NCBI RefSeq assembly: GCF_000284095.1
Contig: NC_017068.1
Location: 806,001 to 870,000, forward strand
Direction of reading: 5' to 3'
Origin: Selenomonas ruminantium subsp. lactilytica TAM6421
GTDB taxonomy: Bacteria > Bacillota > Negativicutes > Selenomonadales > Selenomonadaceae
Length of the DNA stretch: 64,000 nucleotides
In this document: piece by piece, positions 52,926-60,738 of the stretch
How the letters are laid out: every line of letters starts with the position of its first letter
Position numbering within the stretch: the stretch's first letter is position 1
The notes under the pieces: generated by a model
What the model was told of the DNA's origin: nothing
What the model saw: the letters and a program-made list of their open reading frames with translations, nothing else
Databases searched by the model: none
Program-made: the position numbers and the translations under genes

Positions 52926-53006
52926 GACATGCGCATAGGCCATGGAGGAAAGCTGTGAAAAGCAGGCTATTTTTCACAGCTTTTCCTATTATCTGGAGAT
53001 AAGCAT

Positions 53007-53444
53007 ATGAAAGATTACTATAAGATCCTGGGGCTGACGCCGGATGCGGATAAAAAAGCCATCAAGAAGGCATTCCGCCAGCTGGCGAAAAAATATCATC
53101 CGGACCTCAATCCCGGCGATGCGGCGGCTGCCGAGCAGTTCAAGCTCATCAATGAGGCCTGTCAGGTATTGAGCGACGACAGCAAGCGTGCCCGCTATGA
53201 CCTCGACCGGAAACAACAGGGGCAGCGGCAGACTGGTACAAATGGAAGCGGGCAGGCACGTCCCCGGCAGCAGGCGGCAGGTGCAAGGCCGTTTGGTTCC
53301 GACTTTGGCAAGGCGTTCTCAAAAGAAGCCTTTGAAAAAGCATTCTTTGCCGGGATGCAGAACTCGGCAGATGGCAAGCAGGGAAAGAAGAAAGATCCGC
53401 TGGACACCAGCGATATGTTCCAGCGTTTCTTCGGTTTTTCCTAA
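53007..53444 (+). CDS. J-domain (DnaJ-like) co-chaperone of the cluster
   Basis: A 145-aa protein with an N-terminal J-domain (residues 1-65: [23 protein letters not shown] at 31-33, [14 protein letters not shown]) and a Gly/Gln-rich low-complexity tail. There is no zinc-finger or substrate-binding domain of full DnaJ, so it is probably a dedicated partner for an Hsp70. The large Hsp70-like gene at 60739 in the same cluster is the obvious candidate. Confidence 0.9.
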   Translation: MKDYYKILGLTPDADKKAIKKAFRQLAKKYHPDLNPGDAAAAEQFKLINEACQVLSDDSKRARYDLDRKQQGQRQTGTNGSGQARPRQQAAGARPFGSDFGKAFSKEAFEKAFFAGMQNSADGKQGKKKDPLDTSDMFQRFFGFS

Positions 53445-53474
53445 GTGATTTTCTACGGAAAGGAGAAAGCAATC

Positions 53475-54044
53475 ATGTATCGGAAACAGATTACAACAGC
53501 CCTTTTGGGCGTGGCCGGTATCCTGCTGGCGATGACCGCCTTCCTGACGGATTTAGGCAGTGAACTGGCAACAGGAATTTTGATGGCGATAGGTATTATT
53601 CTTTTTATTTGGTCTTTGGTCAGCCTGATCCTCTTCCTGCGCCAGCCCGCAGAGGAAATCGTGCCCGTGCAGGAGGAAAGTGAGCCGGAACCTGTAGCTG
53701 CCGCTGGCATTACGCAGCTCAACTGGCTCAGCGAAAAGGGCGATATCCTGAAAAGCTGGGATCTTTTCAACCGCACCGGCCTCGTGATTGGTAGGGACTG
53801 CCGGGAAAACATGGTGGATATCGACCTGACCAGGAGCCCTTATGCACCGCTTATCGATATCGAACATGCGGTGCTCAACTACGCCAATGCGGATTGGTAC
53901 GTGGAAGACCTCTCGAGCCGCAACGGCACCCAGCTCTGCAAAGTCCGCGACGGCCGCAAATATCAGCTCACAGCCGGTGAACCCTGCAAGGTGGAGATCG
54001 GCGACATCATCATTGTCGGCATGACACAGTTGGAATTAGCGTGA
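53475..54044 (+). CDS. Membrane-anchored FHA-domain protein
   Basis: A 189-aa protein with two N-terminal helices (ITTALLGVAGILLAMTAFL and a following hydrophobic run to about residue 60) and a C-terminal FHA domain: LVIGRDCREN, IEHAVLNYANADWYVEDLSS then RNGTQL. The Gly-Arg and Ser-Ser-Arg-Asn-Gly phosphothreonine-binding residues are present. The ATG at 53475 follows AAAGGAG. FHA proteins gate type VI systems by sensing Thr phosphorylation. Confidence 0.88.
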   Translation: MYRKQITTALLGVAGILLAMTAFLTDLGSELATGILMAIGIILFIWSLVSLILFLRQPAEEIVPVQEESEPEPVAAAGITQLNWLSEKGDILKSWDLFNRTGLVIGRDCRENMVDIDLTRSPYAPLIDIEHAVLNYANADWYVEDLSSRNGTQLCKVRDGRKYQLTAGEPCKVEIGDIIIVGMTQLELA

Positions 54045-54053
54045 GGGAAGACG

Positions 54054-54612
54054 ATGGCAGAAGAATATTTGGTCAGCGCTGACACAAATCCGGCTGATAG
54101 TGGCGGGCAGTGAGATAAATCTCAACAATCTCCATGACCATGGAGCGGATGGGAAAGTGTGGTATATCGGCACGACCTCGCAGGTCTTAGAGCCAATAAC
54201 GCAGCCAAGGAAAACCAATACGCCTAGAGGCCCGGATTTTAGTGATTTGGCTAATAATATACTGGGGACTGTAAAACAGTTTGTACAAGGATTTGCCGAT
54301 GCTACGTTGGACAATTTGTCCATGGGCGTACTATCACCCGAACCAGCGCAATGGACGACCAGCTATAAAGCCGGAAGGTTGGCAGGCGATGTAGTCGGCA
54401 TGGCAGCTGGAGCTGGTATGACAGGTGGCGGCACTGCTGTTAGTGTAGGCAGTGGTGGAACATTAGCTATTGCGGGAGCACCTATTGCTGCGGAAGGTGT
54501 TGCGGTCATAACTGCTAGTAGTGTTTTGACCGCTAAGTCTGTAGACCTGCTAGGGCGGATGAAATACCCAGTGATTATGTTAAGGAGTGATATATTACAT
54601 GTTATTTTCTGA
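54054..54612 (+). pseudogene. Remnant of a polymorphic toxin with PAAR-like start
   Basis: A 19-residue frame at 54054 (MAEEYLVSADTNPADSGGQ) ends at a TGA at 54111. The frame from GTG 54100 continues with a module typical of polymorphic toxins between trafficking and toxin domains: TLDNLSMGVLSPEPAQWTTS, YKAGRLAGDVVGMAAGAGM, then a Gly/Ala/Val stretch. It breaks off after LLGRMK and runs out-of-family to a stop at 54612. The MAEEYLV beginning recalls PAAR-like DUF4280 proteins. I read it as a toxin gene that has lost both its middle part and its C-terminal toxin domain. Confidence 0.55.
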
Positions 54613-55051
54613 TGATTTGATACCAGAATTTCAAGAGTGGGCTCGTGTGAATCCTAATGATGTAAAATGGAAATTTTTCTTGAATTATAAAACGGATTTA
54701 CAAACTGCACTAAGTGTCGCTAGATTATTTGCGCCGGATATTATAAAAAAAGATGGTTGTTACTTCCTAAGAGATACATATTCTGAAGATACTTATAATG
54801 GATGGAAAAAAGAACTTGGTGATGACAAGACGAAGATTGAGTACATGATGAATTACTGTGATGTATCAGATTTCTTTTGCCCGAATACAGAAAATGATGG
54901 AAATTATGATGCGGAAGTTCAAGCATTAGCGCATACACTCGAGTATTTTTGGACGAACTGGTTCCGTGACCAATATCCAGAAGCGCATTTGAAGGTTGGC
55001 TTTTTTGATGACGATGGAGAATTGTCAATCACTGTTTATGCAATACGGTAA
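54599..55051 (+). CDS. AT-rich hypothetical protein, possible immunity protein
   Basis: A 150-aa acidic soluble protein with no motif I recognise. It starts LFSDDLIPEFQEWARVNPND and ends in a beta-rich FFDDDGELSITVYAIR. The ATG at 54599 follows AAGGAG. Base composition is clearly more AT-rich than the surrounding genes, as in laterally acquired toxin/immunity cassettes. Position right after a broken toxin gene suggests an orphan immunity gene; the sequence itself does not prove it. Confidence 0.55.
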   Translation: MLFSDDLIPEFQEWARVNPNDVKWKFFLNYKTDLQTALSVARLFAPDIIKKDGCYFLRDTYSEDTYNGWKKELGDDKTKIEYMMNYCDVSDFFCPNTENDGNYDAEVQALAHTLEYFWTNWFRDQYPEAHLKVGFFDDDGELSITVYAIR

Positions 55052-55078
55052 ATAACTTTTTAATGTGGAGATATGATT

Positions 55079-55672
55079 GTGCAAGAAAGTATGGATTTAA
55101 ATAAAAAGATTTTTAAATTTTATTTCTCAAATATTGCAAAAAACAAGGATCGTAAAGATGTAAATGTATATGGATATTGGGATGAGAAGGAAGAAAATGA
55201 AATTGATATTGTATATGTAAACAATATGTGTGAAGAAGGACTGATAAGCTATGGAACAATAGGAACATATGCTCATAGCATTGGTTTGGTCGTTGATGGA
55301 AAGCCATTACGAGTTGAATTCTTGGGAATGGCACATCAGGAAGATGAATTTTTCCCACATATGCTAAGTACGTGTGCTTTTAATATCATCAATTCTCATT
55401 ATAGATGTGAGCCGGGGATGGTATATCCTGATGTAGTTAAGATGTATTATCCTAATGTCAATATGAAACATATATATTTAACATCACCTTTTATATGGGA
55501 TGGTGAGTACACTCTTGATATTGGTCCGTATATAGTCACTTTTTTGCAGGCAATATATATTTCTGATTCGGAATATGAATATATACGAAAAAATGGTAGT
55601 GATAATTTTGAGGATATATTAGAAGAAGCAAATGTGGATATTCTGGATTTGAATCGTCCATCGGTAGTTTGA
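55079..55672 (+). CDS. SUFU-family immunity-like protein
   Basis: A 197-aa protein with the bacterial SUFU (suppressor-of-fused-like) pattern: LISYGTIGTYAHSIGLVVDG, VEFLGMAHQEDEFFPHMLST, IYLTSPFIWDG, and the C-terminal ISDSEYEYIRKNGSDNFEDI then VDILDLNRPSVV. In polymorphic toxin systems SUFU domain proteins commonly serve as immunity proteins. The GTG at 55079 has GGAG 8 bp upstream; ATG 55073 is too close to that site. AT-rich like its neighbour. It belongs to the foreign cassette between the FHA genes. Confidence 0.8.
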   Translation: MQESMDLNKKIFKFYFSNIAKNKDRKDVNVYGYWDEKEENEIDIVYVNNMCEEGLISYGTIGTYAHSIGLVVDGKPLRVEFLGMAHQEDEFFPHMLSTCAFNIINSHYRCEPGMVYPDVVKMYYPNVNMKHIYLTSPFIWDGEYTLDIGPYIVTFLQAIYISDSEYEYIRKNGSDNFEDILEEANVDILDLNRPSVV

Positions 55673-55698
55673 AAATTTTTATTGAGGAGAATATAGAA

Positions 55699-56274
55699 AT
55701 GAGTGGACTTATTCGTTGCCCGAATGGGCATTTATTCAGTTCGCGGCGGTATGGTACGGTTTGTCCGTACTGCAATATCGAGACGGCGACGCAGGAGCGT
55801 AAGGAGACGGGGCAGGTAGGCCAGAGTGATATCGATGTGGACGAAATGCTGATGCTGGAGAAAATCGATCCGGTCTGCGGTTGGCTGGTCTGCATCGATG
55901 GGCCGCGTCAGGGAAAGGATTACAAGATAAAATCCGGCAAGAACTTCATCGGCCGTGCGGATGATATGGATATTCAGATTCTCGGTGATAACAAGATTTC
56001 CCGGCGCAACCATGCAATCCTGGTCTATGATCCGAAGAAACATGAAACGGTGCTGTTGCCGGGAGATTCCAATGGGCTGGTTTACCATAACGAAGCTGCG
56101 GTTTATACGCCGGTGGTGCTTTCGGTTTACGATGTGATTGAGATGGGCGAGAGCAAGTTCCTCTTCGTGCCCTTCTGCGGCGAGCATTTCCGTTGGGAAG
56201 ATCCGTCCAGTTACCCGGATGAGGGCGGTTATGAGACCGAGGGAGAAAGCGACGGTTCCTATGGGAATATATAG
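55699..56274 (+). CDS. Zinc-ribbon FHA-domain protein
   Basis: A 191-aa cytoplasmic protein. A short N-terminal zinc ribbon (LIRCPNGHLFSSRRYGTVCP and YCNIE) leads to an FHA domain from about residue 60: KNFIGRADDMDIQILGDNKI, SRRNHAIL and GDSNGLVYHNE. Gly-Arg, Ser-Arg and Asn of the phosphopeptide pocket are kept. The start at 55699 has GAGGAG 9 bp upstream. Its 3' end overlaps the phosphatase gene, which suggests that the two products work together. Confidence 0.88.
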   Translation: MSGLIRCPNGHLFSSRRYGTVCPYCNIETATQERKETGQVGQSDIDVDEMLMLEKIDPVCGWLVCIDGPRQGKDYKIKSGKNFIGRADDMDIQILGDNKISRRNHAILVYDPKKHETVLLPGDSNGLVYHNEAAVYTPVVLSVYDVIEMGESKFLFVPFCGEHFRWEDPSSYPDEGGYETEGESDGSYGNI

Positions 56275-57205
56275 TCTGATTGGTCTGAGCGTTATTATCG
56301 TACTGCTCTTGGTCGTCCGCTTTTGGCCCGAAAAACAGACGGTAGTAGAAACGGTGCCTGAAAAGGCAGCAGCATTGCCGTCAAATCCTATTGGCACCGC
56401 CGCTACCATTGGGCAGCGGCAGCTGCAGCAGGATCTGACGGGCAGTGCGCTGGGGGATGAGGGCGGCTTGCTGCTGCTGGCAGATGGCCGGGGACAGGCT
56501 GGCAAGATTGCGGCGAAGCTGGCCATTGATACCTGTCTGGATCTCTATCAGGAATGTCAGGGACAGGATAAGCCGCAGTATTATTTCCGCAAGGCGTTTC
56601 AGGCGGCCAATCACAAGATATTGAGCGTGCTCGAAGATGGCCGGGGGTCTACCTGCTTGGCTGCGGCTATCATCCAGCGGGGACTCCTTTACTATGCCCT
56701 GGTGGGCAACAGCCGCATTGCCTTGTTCCGTGATGGGGATCTGGTGCCGGTCACGGAGGGACAGACGATTGACATTTTAGCCCAGCATCGATATCAGCAG
56801 GGGCGGATCACCAAGGAGCAGGCCCTGAAGCTGCTGCATGAGCGGCGCTTGTATAATTTCGTAGGGCAGGATGGCTTTCATGACATCGAGTTTTTCAGTG
56901 AACCAATCGAACTGCAGCCCGGGGATATCGTGGTCATCCTGTCGGACGGTGTGACCGAGACGGCGCCCTGGCGGCAGATAGAGGATTGTCTGGGGCAGGC
57001 GGCATCGCCGCAGGAAAAAGCCCAGCAGATCATCGCGCTGGTAGAGGGAAGTTCCCGGGAAGACAAGGACAACGCCAGTGTGATTCTCTATGATACCTAT
57101 GATCCGGCGCAGATGCCGGTTGAGAAGAAACAGGGAAGAAAGAAGAAAAGGAGTAACCATCTTGAGAAAATCAAACAGCGACTTTCGGACAGCCTTTGCC
57201 TCTGA
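56261..57205 (+). CDS. Membrane-anchored PP2C-type Ser/Thr phosphatase
   Basis: A 314-aa protein with one N-terminal helix (SLIGLSVIIVLLLVVRF) and a PP2C domain: LLLLADGRGQAGKIAAKLAI (metal-binding Asp-Gly), GSTCLAAAIIQRGLLYYALV, GNSRIALFRDGDLVPVTEG, VVILSDGVTETAP, and DKDNASVILY. The catalytic metal residues appear intact. A basic tail (KKQGRKKKRSN) ends the protein. The ATG at 56261 lies inside the upstream FHA gene. It probably reverses phosphorylation read by the two FHA proteins, as PppA does in type VI systems. Confidence 0.8.
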   Translation: MGIYSLIGLSVIIVLLLVVRFWPEKQTVVETVPEKAAALPSNPIGTAATIGQRQLQQDLTGSALGDEGGLLLLADGRGQAGKIAAKLAIDTCLDLYQECQGQDKPQYYFRKAFQAANHKILSVLEDGRGSTCLAAAIIQRGLLYYALVGNSRIALFRDGDLVPVTEGQTIDILAQHRYQQGRITKEQALKLLHERRLYNFVGQDGFHDIEFFSEPIELQPGDIVVILSDGVTETAPWRQIEDCLGQAASPQEKAQQIIALVEGSSREDKDNASVILYDTYDPAQMPVEKKQGRKKKRSNHLEKIKQRLSDSLCL

Positions 57206-59132
57206 AGCAGGCAGCCAGCTGGTGAACAACGACTATTTTGCCTTCGTCGAACTTGACGATTACGCCTGCTATGTAATTGCTTCCGGGATTACGGATTTCA
57301 AGGAATCTGTCGGGGCCAAGCGGGCCGTGGAGAATATCCTGCTGAGTTTCCAGGAGCAGCCGGGAATCTCGAAGATGGCCCTCAAACGCTATCTGCAGGA
57401 TGCCAATGATCGGCTGGTGGCCAGTGCTTCGCGGGAGAAACTGCGGGCCTCTGTCGTCGTCGTGGTCACGGACTATGAGAAGATGCGTTATGGTGCGGCC
57501 GGCAATGCCCGCCTGCGCATGTATCGCCAGGGACGGATGAAACTGCAGTCCAAGGATCAGTCACTGGCGCAGGACCTCATGGATCAGGGCAAAGCTGTGA
57601 CGCCGGTAGCGAGGAGCAGGGAACGGGATAACCTCTATTCATACTTAGGCAAGCGGGACGATTTCGAGCCCTTTATCTCGCCGCAGATGAAGCTGATGGA
57701 TGCGGATATCATCAGCCTCTACACGGCGGGAATCTGGGAGAATGTAGACGAAGGGGAACTCGATGATGTCTTTGTCGATGCTACCAATGAACCGCAGGAA
57801 TCCGTGGACTATGTGGAAGAACTGCTGCTGTCCCGCCAGCCCAAGGAGCTGCGCAATTATACCATTGCTTCGATTTTCGTCAACAAGGTCTATTCCGATC
57901 CGGAACGCGCACGCAAACGCCGCCGCCGCATCCGGATTGCCATTGCCGCAGCCATCCTGTTCATCATGGTGGGCGGTTTCCTGTTCTATCGCTATCATGC
58001 CCATCAGACGGCTGTGCGGGAAATGTATGCGCAGGAACGGCGGGTGCTGGCCTATTGCAGTGCGGAGAATTTCGTACGCGCACAGAAAGAATGCGATGAC
58101 TGCGTGCAGAAGGCTGCGAAGCTCGAGGAAAACAGCGAAGCGGAAAAGCTGGAATCCTATCAGCAGACCATCGATGCCATCGTGCAGGGGGATGATTCCT
58201 TCCGTGATAAGGATTTTGAGACGGCCTATGACCGCTTCCAGTCGGCCAAGGAGCTTTCCCGGCAGGCGGATATGCTTGGCAGCGACTATATCGACCGCCG
58301 CATCCATCAGGCTGGCGAACATCTTTCCGTGGATGATCTGATCACGCTGGGCGACCATGCTTTGGCCTCTGGGGATCTGGACAAGGCCGAGGATTACTAC
58401 TTCCAGGCTCGGGACAAGGCCGAATGGCAGCATTATGATGAAGGCAAGAAAAAGGCGCTGGAAGCGTTAAACAAGCTCTATGATGCCAAAGCCAAGCAGC
58501 TAGGCAAGCAGGATGAGGCCAGCAAGGCGCTGATGCAGGCGGCCATAAGCAAGGGCGACAGCCTGCTTTCCGCCGGTGACTACAAGGGCGCTGAGGCCGC
58601 TTATCTCGAAGCCCGCCGCATGGCGGCCCAGCTCGGGGATAAAGGCGGCCGTGACCAGAGCATGAGCGGTTTGGAAAACCTGCACAAGGCACAGGGCGAT
58701 GCGCAGAAGGATATGCAGCAGAAGGCCGAGGAAAAAGCCAATGCCTTTGGCGCGGCGGCCGTAGCGGAAACCAATGGTGACCGGGCAGCGGCTAACGGCG
58801 ATTATTCCGGGGCTGTGGCTTACTATAACAGTGCCTATGGGAAGTATGCCGCCCTGCATGAATATGGCGAAGCCAGCAACGTCAGCGACAAGCTGGCCAA
58901 TGCACAGGCGAAGCTGCAGGCGATGACCGAGCAGCAGGAAAACGCCAGAAGCCTGGAAGATAAGGCGCAGAATCTCTACGGCGTCCATGATTACGAGAAT
59001 GCCAAGCAGGCAGCTGCACAGGCCAAGGCGGCTTATCAGCAGTGCGGCAACAGCCAGAAGGCTTCGGAGATGGACAGCCTGATCGCTGCGATTACCGCCG
59101 ATGAAGCCATCGATGGCGGTGAGGCGCAGTGA
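57162..59132 (+). CDS. Degenerate PP2C domain, TM helix and TPR-like repeats
   Basis: A 656-aa protein in three parts. Residues 1-240 follow the PP2C fold, but the expected Asp-Gly motif reads VIASGITDFKESVGAKRA, so it is likely a pseudophosphatase that may only bind. A membrane helix near residue 265 (IAIAAAILFIMVGGFLFY) follows a basic run. The C-terminal 380 residues form TPR-like helical repeats rich in Ala, Gln, Lys and Asp (LITLGDHALASGDLDKAEDY; KGDSLLSAGDYKGAEAAYLE). TTG 57162 is 8 bp after AAGGAG and overlaps the preceding gene by 44 bp. It would hold a periplasmic scaffold on a cytoplasmic sensor. Confidence 0.75.
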   Translation: MRKSNSDFRTAFASEAGSQLVNNDYFAFVELDDYACYVIASGITDFKESVGAKRAVENILLSFQEQPGISKMALKRYLQDANDRLVASASREKLRASVVVVVTDYEKMRYGAAGNARLRMYRQGRMKLQSKDQSLAQDLMDQGKAVTPVARSRERDNLYSYLGKRDDFEPFISPQMKLMDADIISLYTAGIWENVDEGELDDVFVDATNEPQESVDYVEELLLSRQPKELRNYTIASIFVNKVYSDPERARKRRRRIRIAIAAAILFIMVGGFLFYRYHAHQTAVREMYAQERRVLAYCSAENFVRAQKECDDCVQKAAKLEENSEAEKLESYQQTIDAIVQGDDSFRDKDFETAYDRFQSAKELSRQADMLGSDYIDRRIHQAGEHLSVDDLITLGDHALASGDLDKAEDYYFQARDKAEWQHYDEGKKKALEALNKLYDAKAKQLGKQDEASKALMQAAISKGDSLLSAGDYKGAEAAYLEARRMAAQLGDKGGRDQSMSGLENLHKAQGDAQKDMQQKAEEKANAFGAAAVAETNGDRAAANGDYSGAVAYYNSAYGKYAALHEYGEASNVSDKLANAQAKLQAMTEQQENARSLEDKAQNLYGVHDYENAKQAAAQAKAAYQQCGNSQKASEMDSLIAAITADEAIDGGEAQ

Positions 59133-59146
59133 GGGAGGTACGGAGC

Positions 59147-59977
59147 ATGATGAAGTCAAAGAAGCCGCTGATCGCCGCGAGCATGATGGCCTGCTTCCTT
59201 GTCCTGACCGGGACGGCTAGCGCCTCCTCGACTGAGGTGTTTGCCGATGTGGGTAAGATGGCCACGGCTGAGCAGGTATTCAGCAAGCTGCATCTGCCGG
59301 CAATCCATCCGAAAATGTCCCGGCAGGACAAGGCCGCCCGGAAGGCCCGCAAGGAGGAAAAAAAGAAGCAGGCCCAGCTCTTGCAGGCTTATCGAAAATA
59401 TGATTTTCAGCAGGTGCAGGCCTGGGCTGAGCAGGATGATCCTGAGGCTATGTTCATCGTTGCCTATGCCTGCCGCACAGGGCAGCAGGTTCCCCGGGAT
59501 GCCGGGCAGGCGGCCAGCTGGCAGCAGAAAGCTGCGCGGGCAAATGGAGAGCTGGCCAAGGTCTATGCAAGTCCGGCTTATACGAAAAAGACATTGCCCC
59601 TCTGCCGTCTCTATGCCATGGCTGGACGCCGGGCACATATCGGGGATGTGGTGCGGCAGAGTTATGACAAGGCCGTGCGCTGGAGCCAGCTGGGGGCCAG
59701 AGAGGGCGATCCGGCAGCCATTGCCTATATCGGTTCGGCCTATTATACCGGGCGCGGCCTGCCCAAAGATGAGAAAAAGGCCATCACATATTTTGAACGA
59801 GCGCCCCATGATCCGTTATCGGTACGCCTGCTGGCCGATGCCTACAAGAATGGCCATGGCGTGAAACGCAATCCGGAGAAGGGCGAGGAATACGAGACTT
59901 TCCTGCGCATTGCACAGGACAAAATGAACAGCCGCTATAAGAAAGGAGTTCCATCATGGGTTTCAGATTACAGGTAA
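59147..59977 (+). CDS. Secreted Sel1-repeat (TPR-like) protein
   Basis: A 276-aa protein with a signal peptide (MMKSKKPLIAASMMACFLVL, then TGTASASS) and Sel1-like repeats: DPEAMFIVAYACRTGQQVPR, DPAAIAYIGSAYYTGRGLPK, and SVRLLADAYKNGHGVKRNPE. Sel1 repeats bind proteins and often assemble cell-envelope complexes. ATG 59147 has GGGAGG 8 bp upstream. The end overlaps the start of the third tube-like gene. Confidence 0.82.
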   Translation: MMKSKKPLIAASMMACFLVLTGTASASSTEVFADVGKMATAEQVFSKLHLPAIHPKMSRQDKAARKARKEEKKKQAQLLQAYRKYDFQQVQAWAEQDDPEAMFIVAYACRTGQQVPRDAGQAASWQQKAARANGELAKVYASPAYTKKTLPLCRLYAMAGRRAHIGDVVRQSYDKAVRWSQLGAREGDPAAIAYIGSAYYTGRGLPKDEKKAITYFERAPHDPLSVRLLADAYKNGHGVKRNPEKGEEYETFLRIAQDKMNSRYKKGVPSWVSDYR

Positions 59978-60714
59978 CAGGTGCAGATACGATTTCGCTG
60001 GATGAGAATATGATCCGTACGGCGGAGACTGAGCTTTATACGCCGGAGGATTCACGAGCACGGGCTTCCAAAAGTCTTTCGACCATCGTGGTGACGGGCA
60101 AGCTCTATGCTGCAGCAGAGGGCAACGAGACCATGAAGCTTTTCAACTGGGCCCATGTGCCTGCTGAATCGGAGCAGGCCTACCGGGATGTCATGCTGAC
60201 CGTCGTCTTTGCGGGCAAGACCTTCCGGCAGGTACATCTGTCCAAGGCCTTTGTCGTGGATTACAAGGAAAGCTATGAAGATACTGAGGGCTTTGGCACC
60301 TTCCGTCTGGTGGTCCGGCAGAAAACGGACCTGGTGGATAAGGTGACTGCAGGCAGCACCGGTGCAGGCGGCGCTTTTGCTGCCGTTGGCGGCGGCTTCG
60401 GCGGAGCGCTGGGCAGTGCAATGGGCGGTGCGGTGTCTGGCATGGGAGGCAATATTATCAGCGCTGCCATGCCGCAGAACGGCTGCTTCGGTGATATCGG
60501 CAATGTGACAAGTTCCGGTCAAATCATGGGGCAAATCGCCAAACAGGCTGCGCAGGTAGAAGTGATCAAGCAGGCAGAGAAGATTTCGCCCCTGGCCGGT
60601 CAGGCAGCGCAGATAACCACCATGGCCGGCAATGCAGTTCAGCAGGCACAGAAACAGGCCCAAAAAGTAGTGACGAATGGCACGATGAATATCGACGACT
60701 TCATCATGCACTGA
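59956..60714 (+). CDS. Hcp/tail-tube-like protein 3 with Gly/Ala-rich C-terminal extension
   Basis: A 252-aa protein. The first 130 residues match the two tube-like proteins at 52053 and 52500 (GFRLQVTGADTISLDENM, FNWAHVPAESEQAYRD, KAFVVDYKESYEDTEGFGTF, VVRQKTD). The remaining 120 residues are a Gly/Ala-rich, weakly hydrophobic region (GGGFGGALGSAMGGAVSGMG) and a Gln/Ala helix. In type VI systems, extended Hcp proteins carry cargo domains. This tail could instead insert in a membrane or cap the tube. ATG 59956 follows AAAGGAG. Confidence 0.6.
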   Translation: MGFRLQVTGADTISLDENMIRTAETELYTPEDSRARASKSLSTIVVTGKLYAAAEGNETMKLFNWAHVPAESEQAYRDVMLTVVFAGKTFRQVHLSKAFVVDYKESYEDTEGFGTFRLVVRQKTDLVDKVTAGSTGAGGAFAAVGGGFGGALGSAMGGAVSGMGGNIISAAMPQNGCFGDIGNVTSSGQIMGQIAKQAAQVEVIKQAEKISPLAGQAAQITTMAGNAVQQAQKQAQKVVTNGTMNIDDFIMH

Positions 60715-60738
60715 AAATAACAGCAAGGGAAGAATGGT

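Noticed and set aside
50001-52943. 980-codon open frame on the minus strand
   Set aside because: It spans the sheath-like gene and both tube-like genes on the opposite strand, has no ribosome-binding site or motif, and its composition is that of antisense of GC-rich coding DNA.
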